64,000 bases of DNA from Coriobacteriales bacterium. GTDB lineage: Bacteria; Actinomycetota; Coriobacteriia; Coriobacteriales; UBA8131. The translations under genes and the position numbers were made by a program. The stretch spans positions 1 through 64,000 of the forward strand of contig JAITDU010000023.1 of the NCBI GenBank assembly GCA_031282405.1. The letters run 5' to 3'. Below the pieces are notes generated by a model. The model saw only the letters and a list, made by a program, of their open reading frames with translations, was not told the DNA's origin and ran no database searches. Positions 44,921 through 53,025 of the stretch are shown in pieces (within the stretch, counting starts at the first letter, position 1; the number at the start of each line of letters is the position of its first letter).

Positions 44921-45143
44921 AAGTTACCATCCCTTCCTCTGATTTGATTGCTTGTTGTCATTACCTATACTAGTAAACGCACCCCGGCTTATTCAATGTA
45001 CAAACCGCGCATACCGAACAAGGCTTGTTGACGCCAGTGTCCTTGTGTCGTAATGGCTTAAACAATCCACGCCAATTGTTCAGTTTGCTACCCTCTGACG
45101 ACAGTTATGCTTTTTGGTAGCCGTTGAAGGAGGGAGAGTTTCT

Positions 45144-45425
45144 ATGCCCGGCACTTCGATGCATGTCTGCTTTCGCTGCGGGCTGTGTCGACCACCACGC
45201 GAACCGTTTTTGCAATGCCCGCAATGCGGCTCGCTAAACGACCCGGAGCGGGGTGAGTTTGGCAACTGTAAGCAGTGTGGTGCCGTGTTGCCGCCGCGGA
45301 ATCTGCCCGAACCAGCATTCTGTATGCGGGTAGGTAAACCGTGCGCTAACCCCTGCAAACAGGCCGATAGAGAACCGCAGGATGCAAGCCGCGGCTGCAT
45401 CTACCACACTTCAACCGAGAATTGA
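45144..45425 (+). CDS. Small zinc-ribbon-like cysteine-rich protein
   Basis: 93 residues with CFRCGLC, CPQCGS, CKQCGAV and a C-terminal CMRVGKPCANPC. The first CxxC pairs suggest one or two zinc ribbons; an Fe-S role cannot be ruled out. GGGAGAG precedes ATG 45144. It is divergent from the molybdopterin gene (223 bp between starts) and precedes an MFS gene. No function is known to me. Its placement suggests a maturation or regulatory role for the cluster. Confidence 0.65.
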   Translation: MPGTSMHVCFRCGLCRPPREPFLQCPQCGSLNDPERGEFGNCKQCGAVLPPRNLPEPAFCMRVGKPCANPCKQADREPQDASRGCIYHTSTEN

Positions 45426-45544
45426 GGATTGCTCGCCTTGCACAACGCTTTACCAGTAGAGGCAAGCAACTCTAAGCTGCTCAAGTGTAACCAAGCCGGG
45501 GACAAGAAAAGTTGGCTCGACGTCGATAACAAAGGAGAGGGTAA

Positions 45545-46792
45545 TTGAACATCGAACCAAGTACCAGCAAGCACCGTTACCAAAACCACGTAGCGGTGGG
45601 TGTTGTCATGCTGTTTGTCGGGGTGGCTATGGCTGCTGTGCAGTACAAGGTGCCGACAATCCTTGTAGCAGTACAGGAAAGTTTTGGCATGGACAACGAC
45701 CTGGGCTCTTGGTTGATGTCCATCTTTACCCTGATGACTGTGTTCTTTGCCATTCCAGCCGGGGCCCTGTCGCAAAAATACAGTCCTAGACTACTTATTG
45801 GCATGGCCGGTATCCTGGCAATCGCAGGTTCGCTGCTAGGAGCTTTTGCTGACCTGGCACCAGTACTCATCGTCTCCCGGGCAATTGAGGGCGTGGCTCT
45901 TTGTGTTACCACCACCTGCGGACCTGTGGTGGTGCAAAAATGCGTCCGTCCTACCAAGATCGGCACCGCCATGGGCATCTTTGGCATCTGGGGTTGTGTG
46001 GGATCGGTAGTTGCCATGCTGCTGACCCCGCAACTGTATGTGAGTCAGGGCTACGTCTTTACCTGGGTGTTCTTCGCAATAGTCGTCTTGGTCGCCGTGG
46101 TGGTGATGTTCCTCTACATTCGTATTCCGAACCGCAGTATGAGAGGGGCCGAACCGTCAAGATTTGCAGATAGAAAGTTGGTAGCAAGCGATTCACACAC
46201 CGTTGTTATGCCAGCTAGGCCACGCTACCTGGAGCTGTTTACTCGTGATATAGGTCTTTTCTTTGCTGCCTTTTTAATTGTTAATCTGATATTTCTGGCC
46301 GTTTTGGGCTACGTACCAACCATCCTGCAGTTGCAGGGCATGGAGGCATCGTTTTCCGGCTTCGTTACCACACTGCCTATGATGTGCTCGGTCATCATCT
46401 CGCCGCTCTGCGGCATCATCAGCGACCGCTTTGGTCACTCCAAGGTGCTGCTGGCTGTTACCATGCTTGGCCAGGCGGCAGGCGCGTTTTTGCTCTACAC
46501 CTCTACCGGCGTCCTGCTATGGTTAGGAGCGGCACTGCTCGGCCTTCTGGGAACCGGTGCTATGGGTCTGGTTCTGACCGTCTTTATCCGCTTGTTGCCG
46601 CGCCCGGAACTGGCCACCATTGGTATGGGCGTCTTTGCAACCGTACAGGGCTTGGGGCAATTTTTGGGAACCTTTCTCATTTCGCTGTTGCTTGGTGCGG
46701 ACCTTAGCAACACTATGTTGGCCGGCATCGTCATTGTCGCGCTGGGTGTAATCGGATCCGCCTGCTCCTTGGCCATCAGATTGAAATCCTGA
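45545..46792 (+). CDS. MFS transporter
   Basis: 415 residues with about 12 membrane helices. GVVMLFVGVAMAAVQYKVPT opens the first helix, and ISDRFGHSKVLLAVT is the second-half loop motif (DRxGxxK). The start is TTG 45545, with AAAGGAGAGG 6 nt upstream; no ATG is near. It probably belongs to the molybdoenzyme cluster, together with the zinc-ribbon gene 120 bp upstream. Substrate unknown. Confidence 0.85.
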   Translation: MNIEPSTSKHRYQNHVAVGVVMLFVGVAMAAVQYKVPTILVAVQESFGMDNDLGSWLMSIFTLMTVFFAIPAGALSQKYSPRLLIGMAGILAIAGSLLGAFADLAPVLIVSRAIEGVALCVTTTCGPVVVQKCVRPTKIGTAMGIFGIWGCVGSVVAMLLTPQLYVSQGYVFTWVFFAIVVLVAVVVMFLYIRIPNRSMRGAEPSRFADRKLVASDSHTVVMPARPRYLELFTRDIGLFFAAFLIVNLIFLAVLGYVPTILQLQGMEASFSGFVTTLPMMCSVIISPLCGIISDRFGHSKVLLAVTMLGQAAGAFLLYTSTGVLLWLGAALLGLLGTGAMGLVLTVFIRLLPRPELATIGMGVFATVQGLGQFLGTFLISLLLGADLSNTMLAGIVIVALGVIGSACSLAIRLKS

Positions 46793-47006
46793 CAGATCTG
46801 TTGACTTGTTCCTTTACATTGCTTGTTCGGTCCCGGCATGTATTACTCTATTTTCGAGAGAAAAATAGCTATAGCATTAGGGAAGAAGGCTTCTTTATCT
46901 CATTGCATTTTCGCTTTTTTGTCCCATAGATCGATCTTTTCAATAGCCCCACGAAAACTTCCTGTCGAGTTTCGCCTGCTGAACAGAGGTTTGTCCGCAA
47001 TAAGAA

Positions 47007-47044
47007 AACTCCCGTCCGAACTTGACGTTCAGACGGGAGTTTTT
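47007..47044 (+). terminator. Intrinsic terminator after the MFS gene
   Basis: AACTCCCGTC and GACGGGAGTT form a 10-bp stem, extended by GAAC/GTTC across one mismatch, followed by TTTTT. A-rich sequence before it makes it possibly bidirectional. Confidence 0.8.
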
Positions 47045-47154
47045 ACTCTGTCCGAATGTTCCTTGGGAATAAAATCAGTATTAAATTTAGTATCAGCAGC
47101 CGTTTTTTAACGCTAAAAACCTACTTCTACCAGCGCTTTTACCGCTTCGGTGAT

Positions 47155-47166
47155 TTACTCCCACTC
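47155..47166. repeat. att-like direct repeat, outer copy
   Basis: TTACTCCCACTC, an exact copy of the sequence ending guaA at 48535-48546. This would be the far boundary of a 1.4-kb island. Confidence 0.5.
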
Positions 47167-47311
47167 GCCGGGTCCATATCGATACTAAGCATATTTAGTT
47201 AGGGATTATTATATCTTATGCTTGATTCTATCCTCATTCTACTTGCTATTTGCGGCGTGGGGATTTTTTAGTATCAAAATAGTATCACGCCAAATTTGTT
47301 CTACTGGTGTA

Positions 47312-47458
47312 TCAGGTTTTCACTCTGTCAAAACGTCGGCACACACCACAAGATTTTTCTTTTGCAGCCGCCGCAACAGCATGGACGATGCCGCGCATGG
47401 CCTCAAGCATCAGCCCTATCGCCGCATCTTGCTCGACTGCGTATTCCTCAATCGTCAT
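47312..47458 (-). CDS. Small ORF following the Fic gene
   Basis: 48 codons: starts MTIEEYAVEQDAAIGLMLEA and ends CRRFDRVKT. It begins 17 nt after the Fic stop on the same strand. No family recognised, and the ribosome site is weak. It could be an island cargo or remnant. Confidence 0.35.
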   Translation of the reverse strand: MTIEEYAVEQDAAIGLMLEAMRGIVHAVAAAAKEKSCGVCRRFDRVKT

Positions 47459-47475
47459 CGCTATAACACACTTCG

Positions 47476-48366
47476 TTATGTCACGCCCCAGTCCGTAATT
47501 TCCTCCTCCTGCTCGTAGTAATACGAGTAATCAACGCCTTTCGTAAACATCTCGCGGTCGTTTATCCTGTCGGTCAGCGCAGGTTTGAGTAGGGATTTTA
47601 TCGGCCTGCTGTCCGACGCGCTTTTCACCATCGCGTCAAGGTACTCCTTCTTGGCAACCTTGCTCCAATCCACGCAGAGCTTCAAATTCTTTTTGAGAAT
47701 AAGGTCGAGCCATATCCTTGTACTTCTGCCGTTGCCCTCCATAAACGGGTGGCAGACGTTCATCTCGACGTATTTGTCGATGATTTCCTCAAAGCTGTCC
47801 TCCGGCATCCGCTCGACCGTCCGCAGCGATTCCGTGAGGTACTGCGCCATTGCAAACTGGAAGCCGCCCTTGGCGATATTAAGTGTTCTTATCTGTCCAG
47901 CGAAGCCGTACAGACCTCCGAACAGATAGCCGTGAATCTGCTGCAAGCCTTTGACGGTGCCAACCTCGATTTCATTGAGCAGCGAACTATCAAAAAGCGC
48001 ATATGCCTTGGACTTACTCTTGCCGTCGATGGTTTCGCCGGAATAGGTGAACCACTCGATGAAGCGGTTGGCCTTTTTGCCGGGAAACTCCTTGGCGAGT
48101 GCGATAATGCCGTCGTTGGTAAGGCAATCCGTTACTCGGCGTTTGCCATCCGGTGCCATAAGTTTGAACCCCTTACAATTTGTAAGGACTTTGCTTCCAG
48201 CCTTTTTCAGGCGACTTTTTAACACATACCAGTAGTTCCGCGCACCCGCGCTTTGGCTCAAAACAGCGACAACATCGACAACGGAGAACCACCACTTGGA
48301 TGTCTCATCATCCCAGACAGCCCGTACCTCTTGGTCATCGAAGAATCGAATCGATACTTTACTCAT
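47476..48366 (-). CDS. BRO-N / Fic fusion protein
   Basis: 296 residues. Residues 1 to about 105 are a BRO-N domain ([20 protein letters not shown], then [20 protein letters not shown]). Residues about 115 to 280 are a Fic domain with an intact catalytic loop [12 protein letters not shown] (His206). No class I-type antitoxin gene or clear inhibitory motif is visible. BRO-N supplies DNA binding, and Fic supplies AMP transfer, so the protein may be a self-controlling island-encoded toxin; this is inference. I chose ATG 48366, whose ribosome site GGGAGTAGG overlaps the att-like repeat at 48372. Confidence 0.82.
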   Translation of the reverse strand: MSKVSIRFFDDQEVRAVWDDETSKWWFSVVDVVAVLSQSAGARNYWYVLKSRLKKAGSKVLTNCKGFKLMAPDGKRRVTDCLTNDGIIALAKEFPGKKANRFIEWFTYSGETIDGKSKSKAYALFDSSLLNEIEVGTVKGLQQIHGYLFGGLYGFAGQIRTLNIAKGGFQFAMAQYLTESLRTVERMPEDSFEEIIDKYVEMNVCHPFMEGNGRSTRIWLDLILKKNLKLCVDWSKVAKKEYLDAMVKSASDSRPIKSLLKPALTDRINDREMFTKGVDYSYYYEQEEEITDWGVT

Positions 48367-48371
48367 ATGGC

Positions 48372-48383
48372 CTACTCCCACTC
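48372..48383. repeat. att-like direct repeat, middle copy
   Basis: CTACTCCCACTC, 11 of 12 bases as at the guaA end. On the minus strand it supplies the Shine-Dalgarno region for the BRO-N/Fic gene. Confidence 0.45.
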
Positions 48384-48534
48384 CCTCGCGAGATTCATGT
48401 ATCGCAGGATTTTCGTTGATTTATCAGGGGTTTTGGTAATCGTATTATCCATTTTAATCCTATAATTCGTCGTTTCCATTGCTTTGCACATCAAAATCAC
48501 AGCGACGGTTTTCGTGCTATTGTTCGGTCGGGTA

Positions 48535-48546
48535 TTACTCCCACTC
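48535..48546. repeat. att-like sequence at the 3' end of guaA
   Basis: TTACTCCCACTC, the complement of the last four guaA codons (..GAG TGG GAG TAA). The guaA 3' end is a known integration site for genomic islands. Confidence 0.55.
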
Positions 48547-50403
48547 AATAGTCCCCGGCGGCTTGCTGGTTATATCGTAGACGACGCGATTGACGCCTTC
48601 CACCTCGGCGACGATGCGGGAGGATATGCGGGCGAGCAGATCGTAGGGTAGGCGCGCCCAGTCGGCGGTCATGGCGTCGCGGGACTCTACGGCGCGCAGG
48701 ATGATCGGGTGGGCGTAGGTGCGCTCGTCGCCCATCACGCCGACACTGCGGATGTCGGGCAGCACGGCGAAGTATTGCCAAACCGCGCGCTCGCCGCCGT
48801 CGGGAACAGCAGCAGTGGCAGCAGCCCCGCCGTCAGAACCAGCAGCAGCAGTATCCCCACCGACACCACGACTAGCAGCGACATCAGCGCCGGTTCGCTC
48901 AGAGTTGCGCATGCCGGTCTGGGCAAACAGCGCCTCATTGTAAGCGTCAATCTCCTCGCGCACGATGGCGTCGGCATTGCGCAGCAGTTCCAGCTTCTCA
49001 TGCGTCACGTCGCCGATGATGCGCACGGCCAGGCCAGGACCGGGGAAGGGCTGGCGATGAACGATGTGGTCGGGCAGTCCCAGCGCCGTGCCGAGCGCCC
49101 GCACCTCGTCCTTAAAGAGGTTACGCAACGGTTCAAGCAGGTCGAAGTGCACGCCCTGGGGGAAGGGGATCAGATTGTGGTGGCTTTTGATAGTTGCTGC
49201 CTGTTTGGAGCCCGTAGCCACAGAGCCGTCAGCAGCCGCAACAGCGCCGCCGCGCGAGACGCCGCTCTCAATGACATCCGGGTAGATAGTGCCCTGAGCC
49301 AGGTAGCGTACCGGCGCGCCGTTGCGCTGCTCGATTATTGCGGCCTCTTCAAAGAACACCCGCCAGAACTCGCTGCCGATGATACGGCGCTTTTGCTCGG
49401 GGTCGCTGACATTGGATAACGCCTGAATAAAGCGATCTGCTGCCCGTACATGAATGAAATCCACATCAAATTGCTGGCTGAATACTGTCTCGACTTCTTC
49501 TGGTTCGTCTCTTCGCAACAGCCCGGTGTCCACGAACACACAGGTTAATTGTCTGCCGATGGCATGGGCTAACAGCGCCGCAACCACGCTGGAATCAACC
49601 CCGCCGCTGAGGCCAAGGATTACGCGCTCGGTGCCCACCTGGGCACGTACTTCGCCGGTGATGCGCTCGATAATCGAGCTCGTCGTCCAGCCGGGTTTGA
49701 GTCCGGCGACATCGAACAGGAAATGCCTGAGCATCTGGTTGCCGTAGGTAGTGTGATGTACCTCGGGATGGAACTGCGTGGCAAACAGCCTGCGCGGCAC
49801 ACACTCCATGGCAGCAACCGGAGTGGTGGAAGTCGACGCGGTCACAACGAAACCCTCGGGCACCGCGCTGACCGAGTCGCGATGACTCATCCAGACCGTC
49901 TGCTTATCCGGCGTGCTGCCCAGCAAGGCCGACGCGGCACCCTCGTCCTGGGCGCGAACCAGCGTGGCTGGACCGTACTCACCTACGTCTGTCTGTGGCA
50001 CACTGCCACCCAGTGCCTGTGCCATGGCCTGCATGCCGTAGCAAAAACCCAGCACCGGTACACCCAGTTCAAGCAGCTTGGGGTTAAGCTTGGGGGCATC
50101 TGCGGCATAGACACTGGCCGGGCCGCCGGAGAGAATAAGGGCCGCAGGCGGATTAGATGCTAATATATTAGTATCTATATCAAAGGGGACGACCTCGCTG
50201 TAAACATTGAGATCACGCACCCGCCGGGCAATCAACTGGCCGTATTGAGCGCCAAAATCCACGACTACCACGCGCGGTGGCGGCGTTGTGTGTTGCCGAC
50301 ACGACTCCTGTTTATCTTGCGGGTCAGCCTGGTCTGAGTGCACATGCTGCCGGCGCAGCTCTTGTCGTTGCTCCCGCTGTAATTCTTGCTTATTTTCTTG
50401 CAC
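48535..50403 (-). CDS. guaA: GMP synthase (glutamine-hydrolysing)
   Basis: 622 residues; the usual length is 510-525. It converts XMP to GMP with glutamine and ATP. GATase: GFCYGMQ (catalytic Cys) and FHPEVHH. ATP-PPase P-loop: LGLSGGVDSSV; dimer region ends KPPGTIEWE. GTG 50403 has AAAGGAG upstream; the longer frame to 50694 is not used. The extra length comes from a 40-residue Gln/Arg-rich N-terminal extension, an insertion at about 380-402 (GGAVAAADGSVATGSKQ) and a 35-residue Ala/Gly-rich one at about 503-538. Catalytic motifs are intact, so the enzyme is probably active. Confidence 0.95.
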   Translation of the reverse strand: MQENKQELQREQRQELRRQHVHSDQADPQDKQESCRQHTTPPPRVVVVDFGAQYGQLIARRVRDLNVYSEVVPFDIDTNILASNPPAALILSGGPASVYAADAPKLNPKLLELGVPVLGFCYGMQAMAQALGGSVPQTDVGEYGPATLVRAQDEGAASALLGSTPDKQTVWMSHRDSVSAVPEGFVVTASTSTTPVAAMECVPRRLFATQFHPEVHHTTYGNQMLRHFLFDVAGLKPGWTTSSIIERITGEVRAQVGTERVILGLSGGVDSSVVAALLAHAIGRQLTCVFVDTGLLRRDEPEEVETVFSQQFDVDFIHVRAADRFIQALSNVSDPEQKRRIIGSEFWRVFFEEAAIIEQRNGAPVRYLAQGTIYPDVIESGVSRGGAVAAADGSVATGSKQAATIKSHHNLIPFPQGVHFDLLEPLRNLFKDEVRALGTALGLPDHIVHRQPFPGPGLAVRIIGDVTHEKLELLRNADAIVREEIDAYNEALFAQTGMRNSERTGADVAASRGVGGDTAAAGSDGGAAATAAVPDGGERAVWQYFAVLPDIRSVGVMGDERTYAHPIILRAVESRDAMTADWARLPYDLLARISSRIVAEVEGVNRVVYDITSKPPGTIEWE

Positions 50404-50583
50404 CGCTGCTCCTTTGTAAACCGTCTGTACCAGTATACCCAGAAACCGGCCCGAGGGCGCACCAGAATGCTGACGCACGATGGATCTCCTTACGGGCCGG
50501 CCTACCGAGCATATCTTCTCGCAGTGTGTCACTTTATACGTCCTTATGAAGCGCAAAGCACGTCCCCATGAAGCGTTTGTCCC

Positions 50584-50741
50584 CATAAGTCGGCGCGCGC
50601 AGTGGTTCATAACGTGATAGATACGGGTGAAGACGTTTGTCTCCATGAGCCGACGCGCGCAGTGCGCGCAGTGGACGGGGAAAGGCGGGCACAAGCCGTG
50701 CTAGGTCGTATGAGCCGACGCACGCAGCGCGCGCAGTGGAC
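50584..50741. repeat. Three GC-rich direct repeats between guaA and rplM
   Basis: Copies begin at 50584, 50644 and 50709. The common form is YATRAGYCGRCGCRCGCAG followed by GTGG(AC); the second and third are extended by a CGCGCAG repeat. They lie in the 596-bp gap 50404-50999. Confidence 0.6.
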
Positions 50742-50747
50742 GCGCAG

Positions 50748-50776
50748 TTGCGCTTAAAAGAATACTTGTATACAAT
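50748..50776 (+). promoter_or_regulatory. rplM-rpsI promoter with long leader
   Basis: TTGCGC (50748-50753), 17-nt spacer, TACAAT (50771-50776). The leader of about 215 nt starts with a hairpin, TTTCAAAG/CTTTGAAA (about 50790-50816), and may be regulatory. Confidence 0.5.
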
Positions 50777-50999
50777 TTGTGGGTTCGCTTTCAAAGCCCC
50801 GTGACACTTTGAAACGCCAACGAACGCCCTTGTAGCCGAGAAATGCTTCAACGTCCAGGAAGCCTTGTCTCGATAGCCCCGTGGTGCACACTAACGCATA
50901 CGGCGACGCGATGCGATCTGATACCGCCCGCCGACGCTGCCGACGTGGCCTGACACTACGGATATGCGCCATCAAGGGCAAGAACATACGGAGGATTTT

Positions 51000-51434
51000 G
51001 TGGGAACATATTATGCTAAAGACGGCGAGGTCAAGCGTGACTGGGTCTTGATCGACGCCACCGATAAAGTACTCGGCCGGGTTGCCTCTACGGCCGCACA
51101 GATACTCAGAGGCAAACACAAACCACAGTTTACATCGCACATTGACACGGGCGATTTCGTGGTCATTATCAATGCTGAGAAGATCAGAGTAACTGGCGCC
51201 AAGGCTGCACAGAAAACGTATTATCGCCACAGTGGTTATCCCGGTGGCTTGAAGGCCGAATCGTTTGCAAAAGCTATGGAACGACACCCGGAACGTGTGC
51301 TTGAACACGCTGTCAAGGGTATGTTGCCTAAAAATACCCTTGGACGTGCCCAGGGCAGAAAACTGAAGGTCTATGCTGGCCCGGAGCACCCTCACCAGGC
51401 GCAGCGCCCACGCAAGATAGAATTGGAGGCTTGA
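51000..51434 (+). CDS. rplM: 50S ribosomal protein L13
   Basis: 144 residues. [20 protein letters not shown] and [16 protein letters not shown] are conserved L13 blocks; [19 protein letters not shown] follows. The GTG start at 51000 has CGGAGG upstream; the in-frame ATG at 50964 would add a non-homologous N-terminus. It lies 4 bp before rpsI, the usual bacterial pair. The protein binds 23S rRNA early in large-subunit assembly. Confidence 0.96.
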   Translation: MGTYYAKDGEVKRDWVLIDATDKVLGRVASTAAQILRGKHKPQFTSHIDTGDFVVIINAEKIRVTGAKAAQKTYYRHSGYPGGLKAESFAKAMERHPERVLEHAVKGMLPKNTLGRAQGRKLKVYAGPEHPHQAQRPRKIELEA

Positions 51435-51438
51435 GCCC

Positions 51439-51834
51439 ATGACCACCAATGACGCAATCTATATCGGTACCGGTCGTCGCAAAAGTGCTATTATGCGCGT
51501 GCGACTGATGCCCGGCTCAGGCAAAGTAACAATCAATGGCAGAGAGGGCAGTGATTACTTTGGCCGCGACGCTCTGCTGGATTATGCCCTGGCTCCCCTC
51601 AGAATAACGGACACTGCAAGCCACTTTGATGTTATCGCCACCGGTACGGGCGGCGGTGTTTCCGGTCAGGCAGGTGCACTGCGACACGGCATCTCTCGCG
51701 CCCTGCTGACTGCCGGCGACTATCGCGACGAGCTAAAACGGGCTGGGTTCTTAACGCGCGATCCTCGAATGGTCGAGCGCAAGAAATACGGCCTGAAAAA
51801 AGCCCGCAAGCGCCCGCAGTTCTCCAAACGCTAA
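51439..51834 (+). CDS. rpsI: 30S ribosomal protein S9
   Basis: 131 residues. [17 protein letters not shown] opens the protein; it ends in the basic tail [16 protein letters not shown], whose last Arg reaches the ribosomal P site. Length and sequence are typical. It follows rplM and precedes a strong terminator. Confidence 0.97.
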   Translation: MTTNDAIYIGTGRRKSAIMRVRLMPGSGKVTINGREGSDYFGRDALLDYALAPLRITDTASHFDVIATGTGGGVSGQAGALRHGISRALLTAGDYRDELKRAGFLTRDPRMVERKKYGLKKARKRPQFSKR

Positions 51835-51871
51835 TATCAGCGCTGACACCTTCTTTATTCTTTGAGTGAAG

Positions 51872-51901
51872 AAACGCAGGCCCGTACCGGGCCTGCGTTT
51901 T
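51872..51901 (+). terminator. Intrinsic terminator of rplM-rpsI
   Basis: AAACGCAGGCCCG, loop TAC, CGGGCCTGCGTTT, then T. A perfect 13-bp stem 37 nt after the rpsI stop. Confidence 0.85.
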
Positions 51902-52066
51902 GGATGGTGCGCCCCTATCTTGCCAGACTAAGCGCACGCAGACTAAACGCACGACGGGTAACTTTCGGGACAATCTCCGGAGGGCGCGTACTTGCCATAT
52001 GACTGACGTGCCTCTAGCGCACGGCGCTCCAGCGAAAAATCTATAGCATAAGTGAGCATTATTCTG

Positions 52067-52072
52067 TATAAT
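52067..52072 (+). promoter_or_regulatory. -10 element of the DUF2510 gene
   Basis: TATAAT, 46 nt before ATG 52119. No good -35 at 16-18 nt. Confidence 0.35.
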
Positions 52073-52118
52073 CAACGAAACGGTAACATTAAATCGTTCT
52101 CTTAACCAAGGAGGAACA

Positions 52119-52904
52119 ATGGCAGGTCAACAAGCAGGATGGTATCCGGATCCCGCAGGAAATCCCTCAAAACTGCGTTACTGGGACGGCAGCCAGTGGA
52201 CGGACAATTACACGGATGCTCCTGACCAGGCCCCACAAGCACAAGCACAGTCTCAACCACAGCCTACTGCAAATACCACATCTGCAACATCAGAGCCACA
52301 ACCGGTCATGCCTGCAACGCCAGAAGCGCAGCCAATCGTGTCGGCAACGCCAGAAGCGCAGCCTCACCCTGCGTATTCTTCGCCTGTAACTCCTGAGCAA
52401 CAGACCCCAAACGTTGAGCCGCAACCCGTCGTACCTGCACCATCGGAAGTACAAGCACAGCCTCAACCACAGCCTGTAAGTGCCGCACCCGCAACGCCAG
52501 AAGTGCAACCCGTCGTACCCACAGCGCCACAACCGCAGCCGCCCGTGGCCGCGCCCGTCACACCCGTCGCACCCACCACGCCTGTAGGCGTAGGCGGAGG
52601 CCCTCTCCAGCAGCCTCAACAGCAGGTAAACCCCGCGTACATACAGGCCCCGGCTGGACCCTCAAACAACCTGGCGATCGCTTCTTTAATTCTGGGCATC
52701 GTTGGACTTTGTCCGTATACGTTTGGTATTTGCTCGATTATCGCCATCATCTTAGCCGCATTGGCCCGAAAGCGGCCCGGCGGAAAGGGCCTGGCTATTG
52801 CCGGTTTGGTGATGGGTATCGTCGGATTAGTGATTGGAATTATTATCATAATAGCAGTGATTGTTCTGGTTGCCAATCCTGACTTATACTATTATTACTA
52901 CTAG
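52119..52904 (+). CDS. DUF2510 / DUF4190 membrane protein with Pro/Gln-rich linker
   Basis: 261 residues. The N-terminal DUF2510 module reads AGWYPDPAGNPSKLRYWDGS QW, an actinobacterial family. Residues 35-175 are a Pro/Gln/Ala-rich stretch built on ATPEAQP-like units. The C-terminal part has two membrane helices (NLAIASLILGIVGLCP and LAIAGLVMGIVGLVIG), a DUF4190-type hairpin, and ends in YYYYY. AAGGAGG precedes the ATG. Function unknown; probably membrane-associated. Confidence 0.82.
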   Translation: MAGQQAGWYPDPAGNPSKLRYWDGSQWTDNYTDAPDQAPQAQAQSQPQPTANTTSATSEPQPVMPATPEAQPIVSATPEAQPHPAYSSPVTPEQQTPNVEPQPVVPAPSEVQAQPQPQPVSAAPATPEVQPVVPTAPQPQPPVAAPVTPVAPTTPVGVGGGPLQQPQQQVNPAYIQAPAGPSNNLAIASLILGIVGLCPYTFGICSIIAIILAALARKRPGGKGLAIAGLVMGIVGLVIGIIIIIAVIVLVANPDLYYYYY

Positions 52905-53025
52905 AGTTACAGAACATGCAGCACTGCTGACTGCTAGATGCTAAACGATACCTCTGAACAGAGGCCCCGTGCGCTTTTGCGCCCGCCTCTGTGAACAGGA
53001 GGCGTGAGCCCTGTTAGCACGTTTC

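Larger units (their letters stand above)
46793..47311. other. Gene-free stretch with terminator and att-like copy
   Basis: No convincing gene. It holds the terminator at 47007-47044, an att-like TTACTCCCACTC at 47155, and several AGTATNAAA-type short repeats (GTATTAAATTTAGTATC, GTATCAAAATAGTATC) that may be integrase arm sites of a lost integrase. Confidence 0.45.

Noticed and set aside
46823-47110. 95-codon plus-strand ORF across a terminator
   Set aside because: It reads through a clear intrinsic terminator and has no family or ribosome site.
50754-51449. 231-codon minus-strand ORF opposite rplM
   Set aside because: Antisense shadow of rplM and its leader.
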